Shown one piece after another: positions 46,797 through 58,977 of a stretch of DNA of 64,000 nucleotides (within the stretch, counting starts at the first letter, position 1; every line of letters begins with the position of its first letter). The position numbers were made by a program, and so were the translations under genes. This stretch comes from Alphaproteobacteria bacterium (lineage in GTDB: Bacteria; Pseudomonadota; Alphaproteobacteria; TMED109): assembly GCA_022825705.1 (NCBI GenBank), contig JAJDWH010000036.1, positions 62,001 to 126,000 on the forward strand, given 5' to 3'. Under the pieces are notes generated by a model. It was not told the DNA's origin and made no database searches. It saw only the letters and a program-made list of their open reading frames with translations.

Positions 46797-47908
46797 TTTC
46801 TCCCGGCCAGGCAAGTGCGCCCCCCGAACGTCGTCGCTCGCGCCCCATCAAGGTGGGGCCGGTGACGGTCGGCGGGGACGCGCCGATCTCCGTTCAATCG
46901 ATGACCAACACCCCGACGGCAGACGCTGCTGCCACGCTGGCGCAGGTCAAGGCGCTCGCCACCGCCGGTGCTGACATTGTCCGGATTTCGTGCCCCGACG
47001 AGCCGTCGACCGAAGCGCTTCGGACCATCGTCCGTGACTCCCCCGTCCCCATCGTCGCGGACATCCACTTCCACTATCGCCGCGCCATCGAGGCGGCCGA
47101 AGCCGGGGCGGCATGCCTGCGGGTCAATCCGGGAAACATCGGCGGCCGCGAACGGGTCGGGGAAGTCGTGCGCGCCGCCCGCGATCACGGGTGCTCCATC
47201 CGGATCGGCGTCAACGCCGGATCGCTCGAGCGCGACCTGCTGGAGCGATACCACGAACCGACGGCGCCAGCCATGGTCGAGAGTGCGATGCGGCACGCGG
47301 CCATGCTGGATGACCAGCAATTCTTCGACTACAAGATCAGCGCCAAGGCGTCGAGCGTCCGCCTTGCGGTCGAAGCCTATCGCGCCCTGGCTGAGGCCAC
47401 CGACGCGCCATTGCACCTAGGGATCACTGAATCCGGAGGTCGCGACACGGGCTCCGTGCGATCGGCGGTCGGCCTCGGCATGCTGCTGGCCGACGGCATC
47501 GGCGACACGATCCGTGTCTCATTGTCAGCGGACCCGGTAGAAGAGGTTCGTGTCGGCAACGAGATTCTCAAGTCGCTCGGCCTCCGGCACCGGGGTGTGA
47601 CCGTGATCGCCTGTCCGAGTTGCGCCCGCCAGCAGTTTCCCGTCATCGACACGGTTCGCCGCATCGAGGAACGACTGCAGCACATTGCGCAGCCGATCAC
47701 GGTGTCGATCATCGGCTGCGTGGTCAACGGCCCGGGGGAAGCCCGCACCTCTGACGTCGGCGTGACCGGCGGCGGCCGCGGGGTGCACCAGCTCTACGTG
47801 GACGGGGAACCGCACACCCGGCTTCAGGGCGACGACTTCGTCGAACACGTAGCCGAGCTAGTGGAGGAGCGCGCACGAGTTCTTGAAGACCATGCCGCAA
47901 AAGCCTGA
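46793..47908 (+). CDS. ispG: 4-hydroxy-3-methylbut-2-enyl diphosphate synthase IspG
   Basis: A 371-residue iron-sulfur enzyme (GcpE) of the MEP isoprenoid pathway, converting MEcPP to HMBPP. The N-terminal TIM barrel begins at [22 protein letters not shown]. The three [4Fe-4S] cysteines lie in [11 protein letters not shown] (two) and [11 protein letters not shown] (one), with the fourth ligand Glu in the latter. It starts with GTG at 46793 inside a GTGA overlap with the RodZ-like gene. The open frame upstream to 46661 is a shadow of that gene. Confidence 0.96.
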   Translation: MISPGQASAPPERRRSRPIKVGPVTVGGDAPISVQSMTNTPTADAAATLAQVKALATAGADIVRISCPDEPSTEALRTIVRDSPVPIVADIHFHYRRAIEAAEAGAACLRVNPGNIGGRERVGEVVRAARDHGCSIRIGVNAGSLERDLLERYHEPTAPAMVESAMRHAAMLDDQQFFDYKISAKASSVRLAVEAYRALAEATDAPLHLGITESGGRDTGSVRSAVGLGMLLADGIGDTIRVSLSADPVEEVRVGNEILKSLGLRHRGVTVIACPSCARQQFPVIDTVRRIEERLQHIAQPITVSIIGCVVNGPGEARTSDVGVTGGGRGVHQLYVDGEPHTRLQGDDFVEHVAELVEERARVLEDHAAKA

Positions 47909-47917
47909 GAGAGCGTC

Positions 47918-49177
47918 ATGGCTAGAGGATTGCAGCCGGTGCGCGGGACCCATGACCTGTTCGGAGACGACAAGCGCCGATTTGACCACATCGTAGCCGC
48001 CGCGCGATCGGTCGCCGCCACCTACGGCTATGCGCCGATGGCGACGCCCGCGTTCGAGTTCACCGAGGTGTTCCGCCGCACGCTGGGCGAGACTTCCGAC
48101 ATCGTCACCAAGGAGATGTACACGTTCGCCTCCGGTTCCGGCGAGGAGGTGACGTTGCGCCCGGAGGGCACGGCTCCGGTGGCGCGCGCCCTGGTTTCGG
48201 GCGGACGGCTGCAGGTGCTGCCGGCGCGGCTGTTCTACGACGGGCCCATGTTCCGGCGCGAGCGGCCGCAGAAAGGCCGGATGCGCCAGTTCCACCAGGT
48301 CGGCATCGAGTTGATCGGCGAGCCGTCGCCGGTGGGCGATGTCGAGGTGATCGCGGCCGGCGCGCGCCTGCTCGAGGGGCTCGGGCTGACGGATTCGGTC
48401 GCGTTGCACCTCCACACCCTCGGCAACAGCGCCAGCCGCGACCGTTACCGGACCGCGCTCGTCGCCTACCTCGACCGGCACCGGGCAAGCCTGTCCGCCG
48501 ACTCGCAGCGGCGGCTGGACCGGAACCCGCTGCGAGTGCTGGATTCGAAGGCTCCAGAGGATCGCGAGGTCGCGGACAAAGCGCCGCGCCTGCTCGATTA
48601 CCTCGATTCGGACTCGGCCGGGTTCTTCGCTGAAGTCCGGTGCCAGCTCGACGCATTGAACATCAGCTACGAGATCGATCCGCTGCTGGTGCGGGGTCTC
48701 GACTACTACATGCATACGACCTTCGAGTTCGTCACGGATCGGCTTGGGGCCCAGGGCGCCGTCCTGGCCGGCGGCCGCTACGACGGTCTCACCGAGCGGA
48801 TGGGCGGGCCTCCCCTCGCCGGAACCGGCTGGGCAGCGGGAATCGAGCGTCTCAGCATGCTGACCGGTGACAGCTTGCCGGCGGCGCCCCGACCCATACT
48901 CGTTGCCCGCGTTTCGGAGGACGCCACGACGCAGGCGCTCCGGTGCGCCGAAGCCCTGCGAGATGCGGGCCTGCCCGCCGAGCTCGCATTGCAGGGAAGT
49001 CTCAAGCGCCAGCTGCGACATGCGGACAGGATCGGAGCCCGGGCCGCCGTTCTCCTGGGGAAGCGCGAGCTCGAAGCGGGCGTGGTCTCGGTGCGGGACC
49101 TGGACTCCGGGGGCCAATCCGAGATTCCGTTTGCGCGGCTTCCGGGCCACGTACTGGAGATGATCGACGGTGGCTGA
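47918..49177 (+). CDS. hisS: Histidyl-tRNA synthetase
   Basis: A 419-residue class II aminoacyl-tRNA synthetase. It starts LQPVRGTHDLFGDDK. Motif 2 is RPEGTAPVARA with FYDGPMFRRERPQKGRMRQFHQVG. The His-specific LVRGLDYYMHTTFEF and LAGGRYDGL are present, then motif 3 GTGWAAGIERL. The C-terminal anticodon-binding domain covers about residues 325-419. It lies nine bases after ispG, and its stop overlaps the prfA start by eight bases. Confidence 0.97.
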   Translation: MARGLQPVRGTHDLFGDDKRRFDHIVAAARSVAATYGYAPMATPAFEFTEVFRRTLGETSDIVTKEMYTFASGSGEEVTLRPEGTAPVARALVSGGRLQVLPARLFYDGPMFRRERPQKGRMRQFHQVGIELIGEPSPVGDVEVIAAGARLLEGLGLTDSVALHLHTLGNSASRDRYRTALVAYLDRHRASLSADSQRRLDRNPLRVLDSKAPEDREVADKAPRLLDYLDSDSAGFFAEVRCQLDALNISYEIDPLLVRGLDYYMHTTFEFVTDRLGAQGAVLAGGRYDGLTERMGGPPLAGTGWAAGIERLSMLTGDSLPAAPRPILVARVSEDATTQALRCAEALRDAGLPAELALQGSLKRQLRHADRIGARAAVLLGKRELEAGVVSVRDLDSGGQSEIPFARLPGHVLEMIDGG

Positions 49178-50252
49178 GCCGGGCCTCGAGGATGCATTCG
49201 AAGGGATCCTGAAGCGCCGGCGGGAGCTGGAGGCGGCGCTCGGCGACCCCGCCCTCAACCATGACCGCCGAGGGCAGATTGCGCGCGAACATGCCCAACT
49301 CCAGCCGATCGCCGAGAAAATCGACGAGTACGCCAGCCTCGCGACGGAGCGCAGCGGGCTCGACGAGATCCTGGCCGACCCGGAAACGGACCCGGCGCTG
49401 CGAGCGCTTGCCGAAGAGGATCACGCCCGGATCCAGGCAAGTATCGACACCTGCGGAAAGGACATTCGCGAGCTCCTGGTGCCGGCGGACGAAGCCAACA
49501 TGCGGGACGTCATCCTCGAGGTGCGGGCCGGCACCGGTGGCGACGAGGCCGCCCTCTTCGCTCGCGATCTCTTCCGCATGTACGAACGGTACGCCGAAGC
49601 CCACAGCTGGAAGTTCCGGATCCTCTCGCTCAGCGAAAACGCTCTCGGCGGGGCCCGCGAGGCGATGGCGGAAGTGGTGGGGCGGGGCGCCTATGGCCGG
49701 CTGCGGCACGAATCCGGCGTGCATCGCGTGCAGCGGGTCCCCACGACCGAAGCGTCGGGGCGCATCCACACGTCGGCAGCCACGGTGGCCGTCCTTCCGA
49801 AAGCTGAAGACGTCGACGTGGTCATCGAGCCCGGAGACCTCCGGATCGACACCTTCCGCGCCCAGGGTGCGGGCGGCCAGCATGTCAACAAGACCGACAG
49901 TGCAGTCCGGATCACGCATCTTCCGACCAATACGGTCGTGGTGTGCCAGGACGAGAAGTCGCAGCACCGGAACCGGGAAAAGGCGATGAGCGTCCTGCGG
50001 GCCCGCCTCTATGAGCAGGAACGCCGCGCGCAGGAGCAGGAACAGGCGGACCAGCGCAGGACCCAGGTCGGCTCAGGGGACCGCTCCGAACGTGTGCGTA
50101 CCTACAATTTTCCGCAAGACAGGATTACCGACCACCGGATCAACCTCACGATGCATCGCATCGATCAGGTGCTGAGCGGGGAAACGCTGGACCGGCTGGT
50201 TGAGGCCCTGATGGCCGAAGAGAAACGCCAGCGGCTGGCCGGCGGCGCCTGA
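49170..50252 (+). CDS. prfA: Peptide chain release factor 1
   Basis: A 360-residue class I release factor that reads UAA and UAG stops. The GGQ peptidyl-hydrolysis motif is GAGGQHVNKTDSAVR. The stop-recognition PxT motif is PTT in QRVPTTEASGRIHTSAAT. EVRAGTGGDEAALFARDL precedes them. It starts with GTG at 49170, within the end of hisS. prmC, whose product methylates the GGQ glutamine, follows eight bases later. Confidence 0.97.
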   Translation: MAEPGLEDAFEGILKRRRELEAALGDPALNHDRRGQIAREHAQLQPIAEKIDEYASLATERSGLDEILADPETDPALRALAEEDHARIQASIDTCGKDIRELLVPADEANMRDVILEVRAGTGGDEAALFARDLFRMYERYAEAHSWKFRILSLSENALGGAREAMAEVVGRGAYGRLRHESGVHRVQRVPTTEASGRIHTSAATVAVLPKAEDVDVVIEPGDLRIDTFRAQGAGGQHVNKTDSAVRITHLPTNTVVVCQDEKSQHRNREKAMSVLRARLYEQERRAQEQEQADQRRTQVGSGDRSERVRTYNFPQDRITDHRINLTMHRIDQVLSGETLDRLVEALMAEEKRQRLAGGA

Positions 50253-50260
50253 CCAATCCC

Positions 50261-51109
50261 GTGAACCTCACAGTCGAAGCGGCGATTGAGCACGCGCAGA
50301 CCTTGCTGCGGGATGCCGGGGTCGACGGTCCGAGGCGTGAGGCTCGCCTGCTGGTGGGGCTTGCCACGGGCTTGGACGCCTTCCTCGCCTCCGACACACG
50401 GTTGTCGTCGGACGCCGCAGGACGGCTTGAAGTGTTGGTCGCGCGGCGCGCGGCGCGCGAGCCCTACGCGCATCTGGCCGAGGAGCGGGAGTTCATGGGG
50501 CTGCGTTTCTTTGTGTCCGGAGCGGCACTTGTCCCCCGGCCGGAAACGGAATGTCTCGTCGAAGCCCTTGTCCGGGACGAGCCGGCGGGGCACGTCCTCG
50601 ATCTCGGCACCGGCACCGGGGCGATGCTGCTGTCGTTCCTTGATCAGTGGCCGGACGCGCGCGGGGTTGGCGTGGACCGATCCGTGGCGGCGCTGGCCGT
50701 CGCCGGCCGCAACGTAGCGGCGCTGGGATTCCGTGGGCGCGCCTTGCTGCTGGCGTCCGACTGGGCCGGTGCCCTCCGGGCGGCCCCGACCTTTGACCTC
50801 GCGGTCTGCAATCCACCCTACGTGCGGACCGACGAGATCGGGACCCTGGATCCTGAGGTGCGCGACTACGAGCCGCGCCTGGCCCTCGATGGCGGTTTGG
50901 ACGGCCTTGATTCCGTGCGAGCACTGCTCCCCCGGCTGGTCCGGATGCTGGAACCCGGCGCCCGTGCAGCGTTCGAGACTGACCCTCGCCTGTGGGAAGG
51001 ACTGGCGACGCTCGTGGAGCGGTATGGCGGGCGCGACATCAGTTGCGTCCCGGACCTAGCAGGCCACCGTCGCGGCCTGATTGCGCGGTTTCCGGGTTTG
51101 ACGGGCTGA
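50261..51109 (+). CDS. prmC: Release factor glutamine methyltransferase PrmC
   Basis: A 282-residue N5-glutamine methyltransferase that modifies the GGQ of release factors. An N-terminal helical domain (about residues 1-80) precedes the Rossmann-like catalytic domain with SAM motif VLDLGTGTGAMLLS and substrate motif AVCNPPYVRTDEI. VPRPETECLVEALV is another landmark. The start is GTG at 50261. It is directly downstream of its substrate gene prfA. Confidence 0.96.
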   Translation: MNLTVEAAIEHAQTLLRDAGVDGPRREARLLVGLATGLDAFLASDTRLSSDAAGRLEVLVARRAAREPYAHLAEEREFMGLRFFVSGAALVPRPETECLVEALVRDEPAGHVLDLGTGTGAMLLSFLDQWPDARGVGVDRSVAALAVAGRNVAALGFRGRALLLASDWAGALRAAPTFDLAVCNPPYVRTDEIGTLDPEVRDYEPRLALDGGLDGLDSVRALLPRLVRMLEPGARAAFETDPRLWEGLATLVERYGGRDISCVPDLAGHRRGLIARFPGLTG

Positions 51110-51153
51110 ATCCGCCGCTCGAAGCATCGCCGTCGACGGATCGCGTCTTCATG

Positions 51154-51159
51154 TATAGT
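51154..51159 (+). promoter_or_regulatory. Extended -10 element, possible promoter of the DUF4167 gene
   Basis: TATAGT preceded by TG lies in the 207-base gap after prmC. No convincing -35 is seen at 16-18 bases. If used, the DUF4167 leader would be about 150 bases. Confidence 0.35.
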
Positions 51160-51316
51160 ACGCTCAATTGGTCCTCGTATCGGTGCTGGCCGAATTGCTG
51201 TTGAACGGCCCCGCGTACTTCCGATCGACTCGTGTTTTGCCAAATGCATGTGCCTCGCGCACGGACCATGCAAGCAGACTCATTCTCAAGACCCAACAGG
51301 AGTAGCACGACCCCAC

Positions 51317-51685
51317 ATGTACGACCGACCTAAATCTCCCGCTGGTCCCCGCCGCCATCGCGGTCGGCCTCAGGCTCGACGTGGCAGCGGTCCAAACCAG
51401 ACGTTCGAAAGTAATGGCGGCCCGGGCATCAAGGTACGGGGATCGGCCCGCCAAGTTGCGGATCGTTACCACGGCCTGGCTCGCGACGCGCTCTCGTCCG
51501 GGGACCGCGTCGCCGCGGAAAACTTCCTGCAGCACGCCGAGCATTACCAAAGGATCCAGGCCACGTTGAACGCGCCCGCCCCGACCAACCCGGTGCGTTC
51601 CAATGGCCGCGCCGACCGGCGCCACGACGGGGACGCCCGGCCTCAGAGCGAAGAGCCCCTCCCGGCCGAAGGTCCCTTCCGCTAA
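51317..51685 (+). CDS. DUF4167 domain protein
   Basis: A 122-residue basic protein of the alphaproteobacterial DUF4167 family, whose usual place is just after prmC. The N-terminus is Arg/Gly/Pro-rich (SPAGPRRHRGRPQARRGSG), as in RNA-binding tails. The conserved core reads VRGSARQVADRYHGLARDAL, then SSGDRVAAENFLQHAEHYQR. The C-terminal part is low-complexity and acidic/Arg-rich. The function is unknown; nucleic-acid binding is inferred from composition. The ATG at 51317 matches the family start, but AGGAG at 51298-51302 is 14 bases away, which is long. Confidence 0.85.
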   Translation: MYDRPKSPAGPRRHRGRPQARRGSGPNQTFESNGGPGIKVRGSARQVADRYHGLARDALSSGDRVAAENFLQHAEHYQRIQATLNAPAPTNPVRSNGRADRRHDGDARPQSEEPLPAEGPFR

Positions 51686-51755
51686 CCAGCCGCCTGGCGC
51701 CCGCGTGATCACCCGGATGCCGCGCCGTCCATCACAGGCGGTGCTGATCCCGGAC

Positions 51756-51771
51756 GGCGGCCGCCGCCTTT
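51756..51771 (+). terminator. Weak candidate terminator after the DUF4167 gene
   Basis: GGCGG (51756-51760) and CCGCC (51764-51768) form a 5-bp stem with a CCG loop, followed by TTTAG. It lies about 70 bases after the stop codon. The U-run is short. Confidence 0.33.
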
Positions 51772-52279
51772 AGTCACACCCGTTCCGGCTGTCGGTCTGG
51801 CGATGTGTCGCCCGACCGTATCGCCTCGGAACGAACTGGCATCTGCGCCTGCGCGTGCAACGGCCCAAGTGCACCGATGGGGGCGTCACGGGGATGGAAC
51901 CGCTGCCCCCGCGGATCGCTGGCTCAGCTGGCGCCCCGTAGATGCCAGGAGAAACCCCGCGGGCGGATCAGCCGCTCGATCTTCGACGGGGATGCACGCC
52001 CGTTCGCGCCGACAAAGCGTGGTTTGGAACACGCACTGGCGTCAGGTTGACGAACAGATAGGAAGTCCGCTCGGGGCGCGTGGTCCGCACCCGGCGAGAT
52101 CCCGGCCCCGAGCCGACGACGGGTCCGTTGGATCACTGCTGCCCGCCTGGTTCCGCAGCCTTCGGAGCGGGCTCCACGAGACACGGTCGATTTCCCTTGC
52201 CGGAACGGGAAGCACCCGTGCAGCGATCGTACCGATCGGCCGGCCAGCCGTCTGCCGGGCCTTCCGAAACCGCTTCACG

Positions 52280-52304
52280 TTGCGAACGGGCCAAGCCTCC
52301 CCAT
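52280..52304 (+). promoter_or_regulatory. Candidate heat-shock (sigma32/RpoH) promoter of clpB
   Basis: CCCCAT at 52299-52304 (continuing AT) is a good match to the sigma32 -10 element. A TTGCGAA at 52280-52286, 12 bases upstream, is a partial match to the -35 CTTGAA. The start would be about 60 bases before the clpB ATG. Heat-shock control is expected for clpB. Confidence 0.4.
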
Positions 52305-52369
52305 ATGAAAGACGCGGCTCCTGAATGGCTGCGCCATGTGCTGCAGGTCGGCACACAAGGGAAACTCGT

Positions 52370-54931
<2,562 letters not shown>

Positions 54932-54983
54932 GGAGCTTCGAACCGAGCCGGGGCAATTGCGCCTGGAGCAGGGCGGAGGCCCT

Positions 54984-57725
54984 TCAGTTGAAGGCGGCGC
55001 CGCCCGCCGACGGACGGACGGCCAACCGAGCAGCCCCCGGACCGAAGTCGTTCCAGGCTTCGTCGATCTGGTTGCGCTCGCTCAGGAACGCCACGAAGCC
55101 GTCCCCTTCAAGGAACACGGGGCTCGGCAGGTCGATGCTCTGCGGATTGACCTGCTTGTTCCGATACAGAACCTCGTAGTGCAGATGCGGACCCGTAGAC
55201 CGGCCGGTTGAACCGACGCGTCCGATCACCTGGCCCTGTGTCACGCGCGTTCCCTGCTGGAGGCCCTTCGCGTACCGGGAAAGGTGCGCGTAGGCCGTCT
55301 TGTACTCGCTGTTGTGCCGGATCCGGATGTACTTGCCATAGGCACCGTACCGCCCGATCCGCTCGACCACCCCGTCCCCTGCGGCATAGACGGGCGTGCC
55401 GGTCGGCGCGGCAAAGTCCATCCCCCGATGCATCCGATTGAAGCCCAGGATCGGATGACGGCGCATGCCGAATCGCGAGGAAATGCGCGCGCCGTCGATC
55501 GGCGTGCGCATCAGGGCCTTGGCAGCGCTCCGGCCCTCGCCATCAAAGTAGCCTGCCGGAGCGTTCACGGGATCGAAGTAGTACAGCGAGCGCTTCTCGC
55601 CACGGACAACCATGGCCGCATACACGATCCGCCCGTGGTCAACCATCTTGCCGTCGACCACCTGACCCTCGTACATGACCTCCACTTCGTCGCCGGGCTG
55701 CAGGTCCCGCTGGAAATCGACGTCGAAACTGAAGATTCGCACCAGTTGCTCCATTACCGGGAGCGGCAGCCCCATGTGGCTTGCAGCCTGGTACAGGCTG
55801 GTGTCGATGGTGCCGACGGTGCGATTGAACACGACATGAAATGCGCGTTCTACCCGGTGGGTGACGTAGGCACCGTCCTCAAGTACCGCCTCGACGCTGC
55901 GCAGCGGATCCAGTTGTATGGCGAACCCTTCCAGCGGCCGGGCTCCCTTGTCGCCGGCGCCGACGGCGACGTTCAGAACCTGCCCGATGTCGAGCGTTCG
56001 GGGATCGAATTCCCCGCTGATGGCCCGGACTGCCTTGTCAACCTGCAGTCGGTTCGCGCCCGTGGCAGTGAGTATCTTGGCCAGCGTGTCGCCCTGCCTG
56101 GCTTTGACCTCGAAACGTTCCACGTGGTCCCCATCCGGAAGGCTGGAGAAGGAATGGACCGGATCGGCATCCAGCGATGGGTCGGGGCCCAGATCGGCGG
56201 CGAATCCCTGCTGTGGCTCGGGCGCAAGCGCCGCGAGCTGCACTTCGGCCTGCGCGGTATCTGTCCAGGCCGCCTTGTATCGACCGCGTGAGTCCCTGAG
56301 GACAAGAACACCGCGCTTTTTCTTTGCCAAGGTCTCCAGGAAAAAGCCCGACAGCGGCTCGTCTGCGGGTGCGCGCGGGTAGATCAGCTTCTGGCCAGGT
56401 TGAAGCCGGTCGACGCGACCGACTTTTCCGAAGGCGGCTGCCGCAGCGTGCGCATGGTTACGCCGTTCCCCCATTCCGGCCAACACGGACAGCAGGAAGT
56501 CTCCCGATCGAATATGGGTCTGTGCAAGCGCGTTCTGCAGTCGCTCTTCCTGGACCGCAGCCTGTTGGTCTTCGAGATCCCGTGGCCATGCTCGACTCGC
56601 CAAGCGTTCAGCCGTGACGCCGACCTGCGCCCAGTTGACCCGCTGCACCGTCCATTCGCCCGTCGCGGTGCGCGCCACCAAAACCGCCTTCCGGCGGCGG
56701 TCGGACACCGCAAAGTACGTTACCGCACCGCCCTCCACGCCGTACGAAAAACGCTGGCCGGCGATAATGGATGTCGGCCGCTTTTCCCTGGCGAATGCGC
56801 GAACGGCGCCCCGAATCTCGGTGAGCGACATCCCGGCTCGCTGCAGGTGCAGGCCCAGCGTGTCGCCACGCTTGAAGGTCTCGTCCACGCGGCGGCCGAT
56901 CCCCCTGGGAGCCAGGCGATCGCTGATGCCGGCGAACTCGTCGGCCTGACCGGTCGGCGCTGCACTTGCTGGCTCGACAGGAGGCGGAGGCGGCGCGGGC
57001 TCCGCCGCTGCCACGTCGGCCACCGGGCGGAAGACGCCGAACGCATCGCGGCGCATGTCCGCATTGCGCCCGCGGTTCGGGAGCGCAACTGCCTCCAGGA
57101 CGGCCTTTCCGTCCTGTGCTGAAAATTCGACGTCGATCGGTTCACCGATTGCCAGTCGACGCAAGTTGACATGGTTCCGCAGACCCGTCGCGGCACGGTG
57201 AGCGTCATCACGCGTGGCACCGGCCCGTAACAGCGCCATGACCAGGTTATCGCCCCGCCTGAGCTCGAGCCGTCTTGATCCCGCACGCGCCGTCTCCGGC
57301 TTCGTGCCGACGGCGGCTTCGATCCAGTCGGCCGCTTCCTCATCGACGTAGACGCCGCCACGAACCCGATCGCTCTCGCCTTCCCGGACAGCCACAACCG
57401 TCCGTCCGCGACGCAAGGGGATGGCAACCGCGCGCAGGGCCGAATCTTCGACCATCGGTTCCGACCGGTACAGGATGACAGCCTGTCCGGCAGCCATGCG
57501 CCGCAAGTTGAGGTGACGCCGCAACGTGCGGACAAAGAGCTCACCTTCTACTCGAGAGATTCCTTCGCGCGTGAACAGTCGCGACAGGGTTTCGCCGGAG
57601 GCCAGTGCATCCGCGTGCACGGCCATGCCCTCAATGTTGGTGAGCGGCTCGCGCGCAGAAGTCCCTGTAGCAACCAGTACAAACGCAGCAAAAACAACAG
57701 CGATCAGCGGGACCTGGATACGCAT
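54984..57725 (-). CDS. Large M23 family metallopeptidase with five repeated modules
   Basis: A 913-residue exported peptidoglycan hydrolase-type protein. The signal peptide is MRIQVPLIAVVFAAFVLVAT, cleaved near GTSA. The M23 domain lies at about residues 750-865: zinc ligands His766 and Asp770 in HRGMDF, and His847/His849 in GPHLHYE. Before it are five LysM/OapA-like modules starting near residues 42, 160, 288, 410 and 544, each with a 'GD/E-TL' helix start and a 'L..GQ/GE' end. The ATG at 57725 is chosen over one at 57815, which falls in the likely -10 element. Typical M23 proteins are 300-650 residues. It is probably an endopeptidase or an amidase activator. Confidence 0.88.
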   Translation of the reverse strand: MRIQVPLIAVVFAAFVLVATGTSAREPLTNIEGMAVHADALASGETLSRLFTREGISRVEGELFVRTLRRHLNLRRMAAGQAVILYRSEPMVEDSALRAVAIPLRRGRTVVAVREGESDRVRGGVYVDEEAADWIEAAVGTKPETARAGSRRLELRRGDNLVMALLRAGATRDDAHRAATGLRNHVNLRRLAIGEPIDVEFSAQDGKAVLEAVALPNRGRNADMRRDAFGVFRPVADVAAAEPAPPPPPVEPASAAPTGQADEFAGISDRLAPRGIGRRVDETFKRGDTLGLHLQRAGMSLTEIRGAVRAFAREKRPTSIIAGQRFSYGVEGGAVTYFAVSDRRRKAVLVARTATGEWTVQRVNWAQVGVTAERLASRAWPRDLEDQQAAVQEERLQNALAQTHIRSGDFLLSVLAGMGERRNHAHAAAAAFGKVGRVDRLQPGQKLIYPRAPADEPLSGFFLETLAKKKRGVLVLRDSRGRYKAAWTDTAQAEVQLAALAPEPQQGFAADLGPDPSLDADPVHSFSSLPDGDHVERFEVKARQGDTLAKILTATGANRLQVDKAVRAISGEFDPRTLDIGQVLNVAVGAGDKGARPLEGFAIQLDPLRSVEAVLEDGAYVTHRVERAFHVVFNRTVGTIDTSLYQAASHMGLPLPVMEQLVRIFSFDVDFQRDLQPGDEVEVMYEGQVVDGKMVDHGRIVYAAMVVRGEKRSLYYFDPVNAPAGYFDGEGRSAAKALMRTPIDGARISSRFGMRRHPILGFNRMHRGMDFAAPTGTPVYAAGDGVVERIGRYGAYGKYIRIRHNSEYKTAYAHLSRYAKGLQQGTRVTQGQVIGRVGSTGRSTGPHLHYEVLYRNKQVNPQSIDLPSPVFLEGDGFVAFLSERNQIDEAWNDFGPGAARLAVRPSAGGAAFN

Positions 57726-58039
57726 GCGAAGTCCGGGCAGGCAACACACAACGCGGGCCCACGGCCCAGGTCCGAGCAAACACCTGAGCCATCGTCTAAA
57801 GCCCAAATGGATCATGCGGATACGAAAGTGCCGTGTCAACGGGCCCACAACGGCTCAGCAGGTATGCGGGGGAGCTGGCGCAAGTTTGGCGCTGGCCGCG
57901 TGCACGGGGCGTCGGAAACGTCATGACGGTTCCCGGCCAGCCGCCGACCGCAAGGCGGCGAGCGCAACCGCCACGCCGCCAGCAAGGAGGTCCGGGAAGA
58001 CGACAACCGGGACGCGGGCGGCGCCGGCGCCCGCTCCAA
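57726..58039. other. Upstream region of the M23 peptidase gene
   Basis: 314 bases between the hydrolase stop and the M23 start, both minus strand. Apart from the candidate promoter at 57811-57839 I see nothing. Small overlapping frames are shadow-like. Confidence 0.55.
57811..57839 (-). promoter_or_regulatory. Candidate sigma70-type promoter of the M23 peptidase
   Basis: On the minus strand TTGACA (57839-57834), a 17-base spacer and CATGAT (57816-57811). The -35 is perfect and the -10 matches four of six. The start near 57804 gives a leader of about 78 bases to the ATG at 57725 and rules against translation from 57815. Confidence 0.5.
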
Positions 58040-58972
58040 TCATGACGGACCCAGCGCCTGCGCATGAACGCGTTCAAGAAACGCCAGCATTCGGTCGTTC
58101 GCGAGGTCCGGCTGCTCGAAATGCACGAAATGGCCTGCCGACTCGGCCAGCGCGGTCGTCAGGTTCGAGAAATAGTCTTCGAGCCCGTCGGTCCACTCAC
58201 TCCGCAATACGGGATCGTGTCGCCCCCAGAGAACGTAGGTCGGGACATGGATGATCTGTGGGGCCGGCGCCTCACCCGCAATTGCACGACGGCGTTCCTC
58301 CGCGATCGATCGGTACCAGTTGAAGCCGCCTTGCAGTGCTCCCGGCTGCATGAAGTTGTCGACCCACGCTTCCATATCTTCATCGAACGCATGCGGGTCG
58401 TGGCTCCAGTGACGCAGAAAATGCGAGAGATAGACGCGGCAAGTATCTCGACTGGTGCCTACGAGTTCGGCCGCCCATTCCATCTGATGAAACGTCTGGT
58501 ACCAAACCTCGCGGAACTGCCCGTGCTGGAGCCAGCGCCCGCCGATGCCGTCGTACGGGCAGTTAAAGAAGAACAGGCCTCGCAGGCGCTCCGAATGCGC
58601 ACGCGCCAGCATCTGCCCCACAAATGCCCCGACGTCATGCCCGATCAAGGTGAACGCGCCGGCCCAGCTCGCGCCATCCGGTTGCCCGCCCAGATGATCG
58701 GCAAGAGCCAGCAGGTCATCCGCATACGTCTGCGGCGCACACACGTGCCCGGGCTTTGAACTACGGCCGAAGCCACGCAGATCAGGTGCCACGACGTCAT
58801 AGCGCTCCGCCAGGGCCGGAAGATTCTTCCGCCACGTGCGGCTGAATTCTGGCCAACCGTGCACCAGCATGACCGGCGGGCCTTGGCGGTTCCGGCCGCG
58901 AAGAAAATGGAGCGCAACTTCCCCGAGCCGGACATCGTGGCGTGTCCAGGCCTGCGTCTCATCTGCGTGCAT
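58040..58972 (-). CDS. Alpha/beta hydrolase, haloacetate dehalogenase/epoxide hydrolase-like
   Basis: A 310-residue alpha/beta-fold hydrolase. The nucleophile elbow is LIGHDVGAFVG, with Asp rather than Ser, as in epoxide hydrolases and haloacid dehalogenases. HGWPEF provides the oxyanion hole, and the final His is in GHFVHFEQP. APDLRGFGRSSKP is the loop after strand 4. The Asp nucleophile rules out ordinary esterase chemistry. The substrate is unknown. It starts five bases after the proline iminopeptidase stop, so the two share a transcript. Confidence 0.88.
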   Translation of the reverse strand: MHADETQAWTRHDVRLGEVALHFLRGRNRQGPPVMLVHGWPEFSRTWRKNLPALAERYDVVAPDLRGFGRSSKPGHVCAPQTYADDLLALADHLGGQPDGASWAGAFTLIGHDVGAFVGQMLARAHSERLRGLFFFNCPYDGIGGRWLQHGQFREVWYQTFHQMEWAAELVGTSRDTCRVYLSHFLRHWSHDPHAFDEDMEAWVDNFMQPGALQGGFNWYRSIAEERRRAIAGEAPAPQIIHVPTYVLWGRHDPVLRSEWTDGLEDYFSNLTTALAESAGHFVHFEQPDLANDRMLAFLERVHAQALGPS

Positions 58973-58977
58973 ACCCG

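Larger units (their letters stand above)
51686..52369. other. Long gap between the DUF4167 gene and clpB
   Basis: 684 bases with no gene I can support, the longest such stretch in the window. Several open frames of 80-170 codons exist in different frames, but they are Arg/Pro/Ser-rich with no Shine-Dalgarno or family motif. It holds a possible terminator at its left end and a candidate heat-shock promoter at its right end. Confidence 0.6.

Noticed and set aside
52040..52090. AGGAAGTCCG resembling the start of RNase P RNA
   Set aside because: The rest of the conserved core (GAAAGTCCGGGCTCC, the central AAACC segments and the 3' ACAGAA box) is not found.
51803..52324. A 173-codon open frame before clpB as a gene
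   Set aside because: No Shine-Dalgarno, no motif, and an Arg/Ser/Pro-rich composition typical of random GC-rich frames.
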